A stretch of DNA of 64,000 nt from a virus: positions 1-64,000 of IMG/VR virus record IMGVR_UViG_3300022602_002120, one strand, 5' to 3'. The translations under genes were made by a program, and so were the position numbers. This document shows positions 43,281 through 51,234 of the stretch, in pieces. How positions within the stretch are numbered: position 1 is the stretch's first letter; each line of letters begins with the position of its first letter. Under the pieces are notes generated by a model that did no database searches, was not told the origin of the DNA, and saw only the letters and a list, made by a program, of their open reading frames with translations.

Positions 43281-43305
43281 AAATAGCGGCTTAGAGCCGC
43301 TATTT
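43281..43305 (-). terminator. terminator after the 302-residue gene
   Basis: A perfect 11-bp stem (AAATAGCGGCT/AGCCGCTATTT) with a 3-nt loop, followed on the minus strand by seven T. It begins 15 nt after the stop at 43320 and is the longest perfect terminator stem seen here. Confidence 0.92.
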
Positions 43306-43319
43306 TCATTAACTAAAAA

Positions 43320-44228
43320 TTAGTTATTTGTTGCGATTTGAACTGATACACCATTAACTGGTGAGTTAGGACTTACTACCCATGCTACTTTCTGATCAAT
43401 AACAAATTGTACACCGTTAATTGGGTGTAAGGTTGCTGTACGATCACATAAGTGTTTAACATAGTAAGTATTACCATCGCTGTCTGTGGCTGTAATAGTC
43501 ATCCAACCTGCACCTAACGGACCACCGTTTGTAACTACTAAAGCATTACCTGTTAGTACGCAATTATCTGTACCATCAGCGTTAGTTACATTGTAACGAC
43601 GAGCACCTTTCTGTGCGTTGATGTCTGCTAATTTAGCAATAGTTCCGCTAGAAATCCAAGCATTGGCCGCAATAACGTTAGCTGTAACATCTGGTGTGTA
43701 TAATACCGCTGTTAATGCACCACCGTAACCTACGTCACCGAATGCAATAGTAGTACCTGCTAACGGTGCTGTGTTAGCACTTGACATAGTAACTACATTA
43801 GTACCGTATACGTTAATAGATGTAATAGTTGCCGAGGCACTGAACCCTACGTTAGCTACCATACCTAAGTATAAACCAGATGTAGTTGAAACAGTAACGT
43901 TGCCGTTAGCTGGATATACAGAAGTAGCAGTAACTACCACGTTAGATGGTTTAACAATTGAAATAGCCGGAGCCGTTACATAACCACTACCTGATGTAAT
44001 TACTGACGTTGTTGCAATAACCCCGTTAGCAAATTCAGTATCGCCAACAACCGCTGTAATACCACCAATTGGACTTGGTGCTACTGTGAAGCTAATACCT
44101 TGTGAATATGCTGTTCCTGGATTAGTAATAGTTACACTAGCTAGACCTTCGCCGCCTGCACCATCAAATACTTCGCCATCATTGACGTTACCAACGCCAA
44201 AATATTTTCTTTTAATTGGTCTTCCCAT
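43320..44228 (-). CDS. virion protein with MGRPIK start
   Basis: This 302-residue protein starts MGRPIKRKYFGVGNVNDGEV and has Val/Thr/Gly-rich beta repeats (SVTITNPGTAYSQGISFTV, ISIVKPSNVVVTATSVYP). Its C-terminus (VKHLCDRTATLHPINGVQF, then KVAWV) parallels that of the next gene (AKELQDHWVVDWNGNRW, AYDIQIA). Both likely share a fold and a virion site. The AAGGAG site is ideal. Confidence 0.62.
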   Translation of the reverse strand: MGRPIKRKYFGVGNVNDGEVFDGAGGEGLASVTITNPGTAYSQGISFTVAPSPIGGITAVVGDTEFANGVIATTSVITSGSGYVTAPAISIVKPSNVVVTATSVYPANGNVTVSTTSGLYLGMVANVGFSASATITSINVYGTNVVTMSSANTAPLAGTTIAFGDVGYGGALTAVLYTPDVTANVIAANAWISSGTIAKLADINAQKGARRYNVTNADGTDNCVLTGNALVVTNGGPLGAGWMTITATDSDGNTYYVKHLCDRTATLHPINGVQFVIDQKVAWVVSPNSPVNGVSVQIATNN

Positions 44229-44238
44229 GATATTCTCC

Positions 44239-44661
44239 TTAGTTTGTAGCTACGTTAGCCATTGTAGATGTAGCTGCAATTTGAATATCATAAGCCCAAC
44301 GATTGCCATTCCAGTCGACTACCCAGTGATCTTGTAATTCTTTAGCATAGAATTGTGTACCTGTGTAGTCATAACATATAACACTTGCTTGACCGGCTGC
44401 TAGATTACCAATGTCTGTGTTACGTAGATACACTGTAGTGTTAGCGTTAAAACTTGAGCTGTCGGCTACATCAAATCTGTGTTTACTACGTTGTTTGTAT
44501 GCAAAACCGTGTGCATGTGTTGTGCCTGTTGAGTCTGCATATTGGAAATCGATTGTGTATACGCCTGTTACTGCGTATGGTGCACCAATTGTACCACCAA
44601 TGCCACTAGCATATCCGATATCGTTTGTACTGCCTGATGTTAATTTAATAGGACGTCCCAT
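44239..44661 (-). CDS. small virion protein with MGRPIK start
   Basis: This 140-residue protein is a shorter relative of the preceding 302-residue protein, sharing MGRPIK and the C-terminal KELQDHWVVDWNGNRW pattern. The middle contains TTHAHGFAYKQRSKHRFDV. It is expected at high copy and starts behind a long (79-nt) leader from the late promoter at 44741-44748 with an AAGGAG site. Confidence 0.6.
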   Translation of the reverse strand: MGRPIKLTSGSTNDIGYASGIGGTIGAPYAVTGVYTIDFQYADSTGTTHAHGFAYKQRSKHRFDVADSSSFNANTTVYLRNTDIGNLAAGQASVICYDYTGTQFYAKELQDHWVVDWNGNRWAYDIQIAATSTMANVATN

Positions 44662-44740
44662 TTGTTTTTCTCCTTATGGTTGGCGTTCTAGGCCTACGCG
44701 GTGGGTGCCGCATAAACTCCCCTTACGGAGCGAACACATA

Positions 44741-44748
44741 TATTTATC
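44741..44748 (-). promoter_or_regulatory. late promoter octamer GATAAATA
   Basis: An exact match. The 79-nt leader to the ATG contains small hairpins, including GCGG-CACCCA-CCGC. It is divergent from the sigma-70 promoter at 44754-44782. Confidence 0.6.
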
Positions 44749-44753
44749 GTAGC

Positions 44754-44782
44754 TTGACTTTTAACAGCTTAGATAGTATAAT
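44754..44782 (+). promoter_or_regulatory. near-consensus sigma-70 promoter
   Basis: TTGACT and TATAAT are separated by exactly 17 nt. It would drive the isolated plus-strand gene at 44811, starting about 7 nt past the -10 box. Confidence 0.8.
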
Positions 44783-44810
44783 TACGGTTCATTTGTATAA
44801 GGAGTTTAAT

Positions 44811-45137
44811 ATGACTTGGTACAACGCAAAATACAAAGGTGTTAAGCCCGTTTTTAAGGGCGGTGCTACTAACTACAATACTATTAACGCTACTAAGAAA
44901 TATGTAGAATATTTTTTAGACATACAAGACATGAATGAATTACTTAGAACTACTAAAAGTTTTGATATTAAAATGGATTTGTTATATTGTTTAGATAAGG
45001 CAGAAAGTAAACGTGCGTGGAATTTTAGGCATCCTAACTTTTGTCAAAAGGATGCTAACGTACTGCTACAAGCTGTAAGAAATGTTAAACGCAAAGATGG
45101 CTATGATATAACAGAACGTTTTGAGTATTATGCTTAG
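44811..45137 (+). CDS. isolated early hypothetical protein
   Basis: This 108-residue protein is Lys/Tyr/Asn rich (MTWYNAKYKGVKPVFKGG) and matches no family I know. It has the cleanest early expression signals in the window: a sigma-70 promoter, an AAGGAG site 6 nt before the ATG (which sets this start), and a terminator 4 nt past the stop. It is surrounded by late structural genes of opposite strand. The layout is that of a moron or host-takeover gene inserted into the structural region. Confidence 0.75.
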   Translation: MTWYNAKYKGVKPVFKGGATNYNTINATKKYVEYFLDIQDMNELLRTTKSFDIKMDLLYCLDKAESKRAWNFRHPNFCQKDANVLLQAVRNVKRKDGYDITERFEYYA

Positions 45138-45141
45138 ATAA

Positions 45142-45169
45142 AAAAATAGCACCCGAAGGTGCTATTTTT
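45142..45169. terminator. bidirectional terminator (UUCG loop on the minus strand)
   Basis: A 12-bp stem flanked by A and T runs serves both the plus-strand early gene and the capsid gene. On the minus strand the loop reads C(UUCG)G, an exceptionally stable tetraloop. Confidence 0.9.
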
Positions 45170-45194
45170 ATTTTCATATCCTAAAGAATAAATC

Positions 45195-46364
45195 TTATTG
45201 GAATGATAGGTTGCTAATACCAATCGCTTCTAAGTAGTCAGCTGCATTACCTAGAGATGAAGCAGTATTTGTAAGCTCAGCATAACCATAACGTGTCATA
45301 AAGCCTACTACTGGTTCAAACGTATTTGGATCTAGAACAACACCAGAACTCATTAGAGGCACATATGGGCAATAGAACGCAGCTGCATCAGCTTCGCTAG
45401 AACCTTTGTAACCTACTAATACTGCTGTACCTGTTGCTGCAAATGAGTTAACATAGATCTTCATAGCATTGTTTAAAGTACCAACTAGTTTTGTGTTAGT
45501 TGGAGCTTCGAAAGTACCTTCTGTTGAACGAGCAAAAGCTGAAGTTGTAGCAGATTGTAGTACTGTTAATGCTTCTGGACTTACAACTGCCCAGTTAGCT
45601 GCACCGCGACGTGTACGTTGAGCGATCAAGTTTGCAGCGCGGTTAATTAAAACTGCTAGAGCTGCGTGCTCGTCACCTACGAATGTAGCTGTACCAGATA
45701 CTGTAGCTTGGTTGTAGTTGTATGTGTTACCTGAAAGTGCCATTAGAGATGCTAAAATCTCTTGGTCAATTTCAACTGTAATTTCTTGAGCCAAAGCTGC
45801 CATAATTTCAGCTTCAACATCTAAACCGTGCATACTTTGTGCATCTTGAGCTGCCTCAAATGTCCAACGTGCGCTTAATTTACGTGTTTTAGCTTCAACA
45901 ACTTGTTTCAAGATTTGTACGTTGATACGGTTACCAGGTACACCTTCAAGTGTTGATGTTGAAGCTGCTTTACCTGCTGTTGTACCAGAGTACGCTGTTG
46001 CAATCTTGAATGGACTTAATGCCTCATCACCACCGTTTGTGCTGTCGCCTGAAGTTGCAGTAACTTGATCAGCGTAACGAACACGTAGAGTGTGGATTTG
46101 AGCCACTGGGCCAGTCATTGGTTGTACACCAACGATTTCATTCGCAATAACTGTCGGCATTACACGACGAATTACTGGAAGAATAACGCGGTTTAATGTA
46201 GCTACGTTACCAACAGCAGTAGCGCCACTGGTTGCAGTTTCCATCAAGTGTTTCTTAGTATTTTCTAAGATAACAGCCATTGTAGTTCTTTTAGAACCTT
46301 GTAGACCTTCTAACAGGGCGTCTTTGGTCTCATTCCAACGGCCTTCTAATAGTTGGGTTGTCAT
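45195..46364 (-). CDS. 23: major capsid protein gp23
   Basis: This 389-residue protein has the gp23 N-terminal region followed by the HK97-type fold with ILENTKKHLMETATSG, NRVILPVIRRVMPTVIAN and IHTLRVRYA, plus a C-terminal FEPVVGFMTRYGYAEL strand. The N-terminus contains LLEG twice (QLLEGRW, ALLEGLQG), both fitting the L/I-x-E|G/A rule of gp21 cleavage. It is shorter than T4 gp23 (521) and close to gp23 of short marine versions. It follows gp22 by 29 nt and is terminated by a strong UUCG hairpin. No exact late octamer is visible just upstream. Confidence 0.93.
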   Translation of the reverse strand: MTTQLLEGRWNETKDALLEGLQGSKRTTMAVILENTKKHLMETATSGATAVGNVATLNRVILPVIRRVMPTVIANEIVGVQPMTGPVAQIHTLRVRYADQVTATSGDSTNGGDEALSPFKIATAYSGTTAGKAASTSTLEGVPGNRINVQILKQVVEAKTRKLSARWTFEAAQDAQSMHGLDVEAEIMAALAQEITVEIDQEILASLMALSGNTYNYNQATVSGTATFVGDEHAALAVLINRAANLIAQRTRRGAANWAVVSPEALTVLQSATTSAFARSTEGTFEAPTNTKLVGTLNNAMKIYVNSFAATGTAVLVGYKGSSEADAAAFYCPYVPLMSSGVVLDPNTFEPVVGFMTRYGYAELTNTASSLGNAADYLEAIGISNLSFQ

Positions 46365-46393
46365 TTCTTATTTTCCTTAAAAAAAGTTTACTA

Positions 46394-47491
46394 CTATTTT
46401 AGCCCTGCTAAACGTTTGATATCAATGACATTGTCACCGTTTTCAATTACGTCAATTTTAGCAGATTTATCACCTGTCACTTCTTTACGACTTTCAGCAA
46501 TCATCACTTTCTCAGCTTTGACTGTTGGTGCGTTGTTTAGAACTGCTGGTAGATACTTATCGTATGCAGTTTGTAGTCTTTCTGTCTGCACACTCTCAAG
46601 AAGACTGATCATTACTTCAGCTTTCTCTTTGTTTAATGGTTTTAATAACTCTGTCATTTTCTCTTTACGAGCAATGCTTTCGTTAATAACTCGAACTTCA
46701 CGGTTCTTAGTTTCAACTAATGCTTCTTTTTCAGCAATAACTTGTTTGCTTTCAGCTAATTGACGTTCTTTCTTAGCTAATTGAGCTTGAAGTTTAGCAA
46801 ATTCTTTGTTCTCATTTAAGTGAGTAACAGCAAATTCTGCTGCGTATGCTTCAAATAAGCGACGACCGAACATGTTCTCACGAGCAGTTTGGATGTCTTC
46901 TTTTAGTTGAGCTAATTCTGACCCTAGGTTTTGTGCTACTGCTTCTTTAACAAGTTTAGAGCTACGTTTTACAAATGCTTGTTGTAATTCAGCTAATTTT
47001 GATTTAGCTTCAGCAACAAGTTTAACTTTTGTTTCAACTACAGCTTGTTTGTCTTGTTCAAACTCTTTGATCTCTTCAGCTAATGCACGGATAACAAATT
47101 TTTCTAACTTAGCAATGCTTTCGTTTTGAACTTTTTTATCTGTACGTAACTCTTTGATCTCTTCAGCTAATTTACCAACCATAAAGTCGTTAAATTTACC
47201 TGTGCTTTCAACCATTTGACGTTTAAATTTCACGCGGTCTTCTGCAAGAGCTTGTTTCTCATCGGCGAACTCTTTAAGTTCAGCGGTAAGACTTTCAGTA
47301 ACCATTTTGTCTAGAGCTTCAACCATTACAGCTTTGTCATGTGAATAGCGGTTTGCGAATTCTTCACGCAATTCAGCGCGAATCGTTTCACGTGCTTCAT
47401 TAATTTGACTTTCCCAAGCTTCTGTAATAGCAGTTTGGGTAGACTCATTAATAATGCCGCTTTCCAACAATGGTTTGATAGCGTCTAACAT
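46394..47491 (-). CDS. 22: prohead core scaffolding protein gp22
   Basis: This 365-residue protein is almost entirely helical, with long Glu/Lys/Ala heptad-like runs (AELKEFADEKQALAEDRV, KLVAEAKSKLAELQQAF), as expected for the main scaffold core. Several L-x-E and I-x-E sites would be cut by gp21 during maturation. It ends in NVIDIKRLAGLK, matching the C-terminus of the 787-residue head protein. The order 21-22-23 is as in T4. The start has an AGGAG site. Confidence 0.88.
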   Translation of the reverse strand: MLDAIKPLLESGIINESTQTAITEAWESQINEARETIRAELREEFANRYSHDKAVMVEALDKMVTESLTAELKEFADEKQALAEDRVKFKRQMVESTGKFNDFMVGKLAEEIKELRTDKKVQNESIAKLEKFVIRALAEEIKEFEQDKQAVVETKVKLVAEAKSKLAELQQAFVKRSSKLVKEAVAQNLGSELAQLKEDIQTARENMFGRRLFEAYAAEFAVTHLNENKEFAKLQAQLAKKERQLAESKQVIAEKEALVETKNREVRVINESIARKEKMTELLKPLNKEKAEVMISLLESVQTERLQTAYDKYLPAVLNNAPTVKAEKVMIAESRKEVTGDKSAKIDVIENGDNVIDIKRLAGLK

Positions 47492-47500
47492 TCTGATCTC

Positions 47501-48142
47501 CTATTTAATTTTAAGATCTTTGATTAAGCGTGTTACATGCTCTTTCAAATACTTTTGTACTTTTTGATCTGCACTGGCTTCACGTGCCATTTCGAATACC
47601 TTACTGCCACCACGCATATTCATCAGTCCTTCGTAAATCGCTGTTGGATACGCATTAGGTGCGCTTGGTTGTGCAACTACATCTACTGTGACTATTTCAA
47701 AGTCACTTACTTTGCCATCAGCCTCGTTAACGTTACCGCTACCGCGACTAGATACGCCTAGTTTCACACCTGACTCTAACATAGTCTGAACTAACTGACC
47801 CATTGGAGTAGGTAAAATCTTTAATTTGCCAAAGCCATTAGGTCCATCCATCCACATATCTGTAATCATGTGGCTTACACGGTCTAGGTTAATTTTCAAA
47901 TCATCAGGGTGATCTACTTCGCCTAAAACGCTGTAGCCACCCTTGATTTGTTCATTTAACGTAGAAACGGCTTTTTCAATTTCATTTACAGGGTACACAC
48001 GCTCATTGTGATTACGTACACCACCTTGAATGAATATACCTTTCATATAACAGTTCTTGCCTTTGCCGTCATGTGAATCCTCAGTAAGGATCTCCAATCT
48101 TGCCGCATCGTATGTTAAGTTTTCTTTAAGGTATAAAGCCAT
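47501..48142 (-). CDS. 21: prohead core protease gp21
   Basis: This 213-residue protein is the herpes/T4-type maturation protease. It has KGIFIQGGVRNHNERVYP, GEVDHPDDLKINLDRVSH with the catalytic His, and GVSSRGSG with the catalytic Ser, followed by EIVTVDVVAQPSAP. It cleaves scaffold and capsid proteins at L/I-x-E sites and then itself. T4 gp21 is 212 residues. The start has an AGGA site, 14 nt after the upstream stop. Confidence 0.93.
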   Translation of the reverse strand: MALYLKENLTYDAARLEILTEDSHDGKGKNCYMKGIFIQGGVRNHNERVYPVNEIEKAVSTLNEQIKGGYSVLGEVDHPDDLKINLDRVSHMITDMWMDGPNGFGKLKILPTPMGQLVQTMLESGVKLGVSSRGSGNVNEADGKVSDFEIVTVDVVAQPSAPNAYPTAIYEGLMNMRGGSKVFEMAREASADQKVQKYLKEHVTRLIKDLKIK

Positions 48143-48155
48143 TTTTGTTTCCTAA

Positions 48156-49082
48156 TTAAGCACGTGGTTTAAGTGTGCTTTGTTTGTTTACTGGACGACT
48201 ACCGTCATTACCAGCTAATTTACCTTCACCAGCGCCTTTCTTCTCAGCACCGTGGCCGCCGTCACCTTTACCGTCCCAAACTTTCTTGCTACCTGGTACG
48301 TTTTTGAATTGACCTGCGTGTGGTAAATCACCTTTCTTTTTAGCATTTGGATGTGGTGTTGTGCCATCTGGAGCAGTTTCTGCTTTACCAGTAGCAATGT
48401 TTTTGCCGCTAGCTGAACCGGCACCTAGTGGATTTTTACCTGCTACAATACCTTTATCATTAACTGTTGGTTTTTGGCTACGTGCACCTGTACCAGCTAA
48501 AGCACCTTCTGAATTACCAGGAGCTGCTACTTTTTCTACATATTCACGAACGATAGATTCATCCAAATCTTCGTCGTCTTCTTCGTCTTCGTCATCTTCT
48601 TCTTTTGACTCGTACATGCCTTCCATTTCATCTTCAGCACCAAATTCTTCTTCGTGGCCAAATTCTGGATCATCAATACCGTCATGATGTTCTGGCTCGT
48701 GAGCTTCATCAGCCATTAGTGCATCAAATTCAGCTTTAAGTTCGTCAAGTGCATCTTCAAGATCTAAAACGCGATCTTCGATTTCTGCTTCTTCGTGTTC
48801 TTCGCCGCCAAATTCTTCTTCACCGCCGAATTCACCTTCTGTGTCTTCATCGCTACCAAAGTCTTCATCTTCTTCTTCAGAAATGCCTTCTTCGTCTGAT
48901 GTAACTTCGTCAACTAAGTTTTCAACTTCGTTGCCGCCGATTGTTTCATCTAAATCTTCTTCTTCTACTAAGCTCTCATAGATGTCGCGAGATTTCTCAA
49001 CAACGATCTGATGGAATAATTCACGAGCTTTGTCATTTTCATCATTAATGATGAACTCAACTAACTGTTCGTATTTGTTCAT
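48156..49082 (-). CDS. 68: acidic prohead core protein (gp68 position)
   Basis: This 308-residue protein has a helical N-terminus (MNKYEQLVEFIINDENDKAR), as in T4-like core proteins, then a 110-residue block of Glu/Asp (EEEDEDFGSDEDTEG and similar), and a Lys/Gly-rich tail. The position between gp67 and gp21 matches gp68, which sets scaffold shape in T4; the length is double that of T4 gp68 (141), so homology beyond synteny is uncertain. Its 127-nt leader has a 16-bp palindrome and a TGTAAATA sequence. Confidence 0.68.
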   Translation of the reverse strand: MNKYEQLVEFIINDENDKARELFHQIVVEKSRDIYESLVEEEDLDETIGGNEVENLVDEVTSDEEGISEEEDEDFGSDEDTEGEFGGEEEFGGEEHEEAEIEDRVLDLEDALDELKAEFDALMADEAHEPEHHDGIDDPEFGHEEEFGAEDEMEGMYESKEEDDEDEEDDEDLDESIVREYVEKVAAPGNSEGALAGTGARSQKPTVNDKGIVAGKNPLGAGSASGKNIATGKAETAPDGTTPHPNAKKKGDLPHAGQFKNVPGSKKVWDGKGDGGHGAEKKGAGEGKLAGNDGSRPVNKQSTLKPRA

Positions 49083-49103
49083 TATGAACTCCTTGTGATA
49101 ATA

Positions 49104-49119
49104 TAAGTTTCGAAACTTA
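49104..49119. promoter_or_regulatory. 16-bp perfect palindrome in the gp68 leader
   Basis: TAAGTTTCGAAACTTA lies 22 nt before the ATG. It can be a DNA operator or a short hairpin just upstream of the AAGGAG site. A variant late octamer TGTAAATA lies about 27 nt further upstream. Confidence 0.45.
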
Positions 49120-49209
49120 CATCTGTATGATGTATTATGTTTATATATTTACAAAATTTATTAAAAAGTGGGGTTTTATGCTATGTTTTTGAGTCAAAAC
49201 GAGAGATAA

Positions 49210-49434
49210 CTACATTCCACCTTGTTCTTGCGGTGGTGCTTTGTATTGAATTTGCACAGCGTCAATCTTCTTTTCATGTTCTAATTTACGAATGTCATTC
49301 ATGATTCTTAGACGATTTAGCTGTTTTAAAGTTAATTTAGTCTTGCGGAGGTCTTTGAGTTTGATAACAGAATTGTCATCTTTCTCATCATAATATCCCG
49401 CAGGAGTAGGTTCAAGAATTTCAAATAGGTTCAT
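49210..49434 (-). CDS. 67: prohead core-type protein (gp67 position)
   Basis: This 74-residue protein starts MNLFEILEPTPAGYYDEKDD and continues with a basic helical LRKTKLTLKQLNRLRIMND segment. Length and place between gp20 and gp68 match T4 gp67 (80 residues), although T4 gp67 is more acidic. I chose the ATG at 49434. A TTG 15 nt upstream lies inside a GGTAAATA sequence, and no Shine-Dalgarno is present. Confidence 0.62.
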   Translation of the reverse strand: MNLFEILEPTPAGYYDEKDDNSVIKLKDLRKTKLTLKQLNRLRIMNDIRKLEHEKKIDAVQIQYKAPPQEQGGM

Positions 49435-49439
49435 AACGT

Positions 49440-49447
49440 TATTTACC
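49440..49447 (-). promoter_or_regulatory. variant late octamer GGTAAATA 5 nt before gp67
   Basis: One mismatch to GATAAATA, exactly 5 nt from the ATG, in the 20-nt gap after gp20. It is the fourth case of this spacing in the window. Confidence 0.35.
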
Positions 49448-49454
49448 AAAAATA

Positions 49455-51176
49455 TTATAAACCTAATCCGCCACCTTGTGAGCCAGCACCTGTGGGTGCG
49501 CTTTGAGGAGCACCTGCTTCTTGTGCGCCTCCTTGTGGCGTACCTTGTGCGCCTGCTTCCGGTGCTTCTTGTGGACTTAGAGTGTCCATATCTTGTTGCA
49601 GACCGGCATTTGTAACACCTACAGCACGTAGACCAGCTTGTGGTATTTCTGTATCTTCAACAGCACCGTTTTCTTGTGCCCATAATTCATCATTACGTTG
49701 CATTTCTTCTTCACTTAGGTCCAAGTAACGTTCTAATAAGAAACGTTTGCTCAAGTAAGGAATAGGCTCTAGCTGTGTAAATGTGCTAATACGAACTTGA
49801 TCGACTTCTGCTTGACGATACTTAGCAAAGTTTTGTGGTTCGTTAAAACGCAATTCAAATAGTGCATTATCAATATTAATACCTCTCCAACGCATAAACA
49901 TCTTAAATTCGTTGTCAAGTTTTTCTGCAATCATCTTTTGAAGGCGCATACAATATTGATTAAAGCGCCACTCTTGGATCAATGCTGTGGTTGTTTTACC
50001 GTCACTGAATGTACGTTCACCTTCATCTGTACCTGTAGGTAAGTATGAGCTAGGTATACGTAGACCACGGAACATTTTGTTAGTAAAATAACGCAGGTCA
50101 GTAATTTCACCTAGGTTTTGACCACCTGGGAATACATCTACGCTACTACCACGGCCGTCTGCTGTAACAGGGAAGAAATAATCCTCGTTCGTTGACAGTG
50201 GATTGTATGTAGCATCCATCATGTTAACACCGCCACCAGTTTGTGTAGGGATACGACGTTGGTGAATTTCATTTTTAACACGATCAACATAGGCCATGGC
50301 CATGTGGGTTGGCATGTTACCTACGTCAATTTTGAATACACGACGTTCTGGTGCACGTTGTATGCGGTAAATGATAATACTATCTTCTAATAGTTCTTTT
50401 TGTTTAAAAATCTTAAAGATACTTTCTAATACACTAGTACCGAATGGCCAATTTAGGTCTAGACCTTCTGTTAGACTTAGATGTACTACGTGTTCTGCAT
50501 CAATAACAGCTTCGTTTTTAGCATGACTAAAACGGCTACCCCCACTGTACGGAGTTTGCGGTTGTACATAACTACCACTAGGTCCACCTACTTGTGGGTG
50601 ATTAATAAATGTATCACTCGAGCTTAAGGCTGTGGCTGTTAAGTTTTGGAAGTTAATATTTAGATCTTTGATAACATATTGTTCCGGCTTCTTGCCTTCT
50701 GCTTCGTTAACAATAACCTTAGTTACTTTAAACATTTCTGTCCAGTATAACTTAAAGTCTTCTGGATCACGTAGGAATACTTGATCACCGTACTTAATAC
50801 AGTTACGGAATAGTTTAAACAGGCGTTTGTTTAGGTCGTTTAATGTTACCCACTGTTGTAGTTGATCTTTTAGAATCTTAACTTCGTTGTCTGTTGGATC
50901 TTCTTTGAAGAATAGGTCAAATCCTGTGCCGTTTTCAATGTTAGTTTGTGTACTAAACTCAGCAATAATGTCTAGGGCAGCATTAATTTCACTGTCCATG
51001 TCCATTTGCTCGTATTGGTTGTATCGTTCTGTACGATTTGGATGCCCAATGTACACTTCTGGTAGTTGACTCGCAAAGTTGCGATAGCCTGCGTCTGGTA
51101 AATTATTATTACCACCGCCCAGTGGGCTCATCATACCGCTAGTGTTAGCAGTCTTAAAATACTTTTTCCACGCCAT
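49455..51176 (-). CDS. 20: portal protein gp20
   Basis: This 573-residue protein has the gp20 signatures: SQLPEVYIGHPNRTERYNQYEQMD, described here by its start, then DMDSEINAALDIIAEF, RDPEDFKLYWTEMFKV, and the stem and wing regions RIQRAPERRVFKIDVGNMP and FRGLRIPSSYLPTG. It forms the dodecameric DNA gate and starts prohead assembly. The last 60 residues are Gly/Ala/Pro/Gln rich. T4 gp20 is 524 residues. Confidence 0.93.
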   Translation of the reverse strand: MAWKKYFKTANTSGMMSPLGGGNNNLPDAGYRNFASQLPEVYIGHPNRTERYNQYEQMDMDSEINAALDIIAEFSTQTNIENGTGFDLFFKEDPTDNEVKILKDQLQQWVTLNDLNKRLFKLFRNCIKYGDQVFLRDPEDFKLYWTEMFKVTKVIVNEAEGKKPEQYVIKDLNINFQNLTATALSSSDTFINHPQVGGPSGSYVQPQTPYSGGSRFSHAKNEAVIDAEHVVHLSLTEGLDLNWPFGTSVLESIFKIFKQKELLEDSIIIYRIQRAPERRVFKIDVGNMPTHMAMAYVDRVKNEIHQRRIPTQTGGGVNMMDATYNPLSTNEDYFFPVTADGRGSSVDVFPGGQNLGEITDLRYFTNKMFRGLRIPSSYLPTGTDEGERTFSDGKTTTALIQEWRFNQYCMRLQKMIAEKLDNEFKMFMRWRGINIDNALFELRFNEPQNFAKYRQAEVDQVRISTFTQLEPIPYLSKRFLLERYLDLSEEEMQRNDELWAQENGAVEDTEIPQAGLRAVGVTNAGLQQDMDTLSPQEAPEAGAQGTPQGGAQEAGAPQSAPTGAGSQGGGLGL

Positions 51177-51195
51177 ATTTGTTTAACCTAGGTTG

Positions 51196-51203
51196 TATTT
51201 ATT
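51196..51203 (-). promoter_or_regulatory. late-type octamer AATAAATA for the portal gene
   Basis: One base differs from GATAAATA. It lies 19 nt before the ATG at 51176. Confidence 0.48.
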
Positions 51204-51234
51204 ATTTAACTAAAATTACAGTTTGCTATAAATT

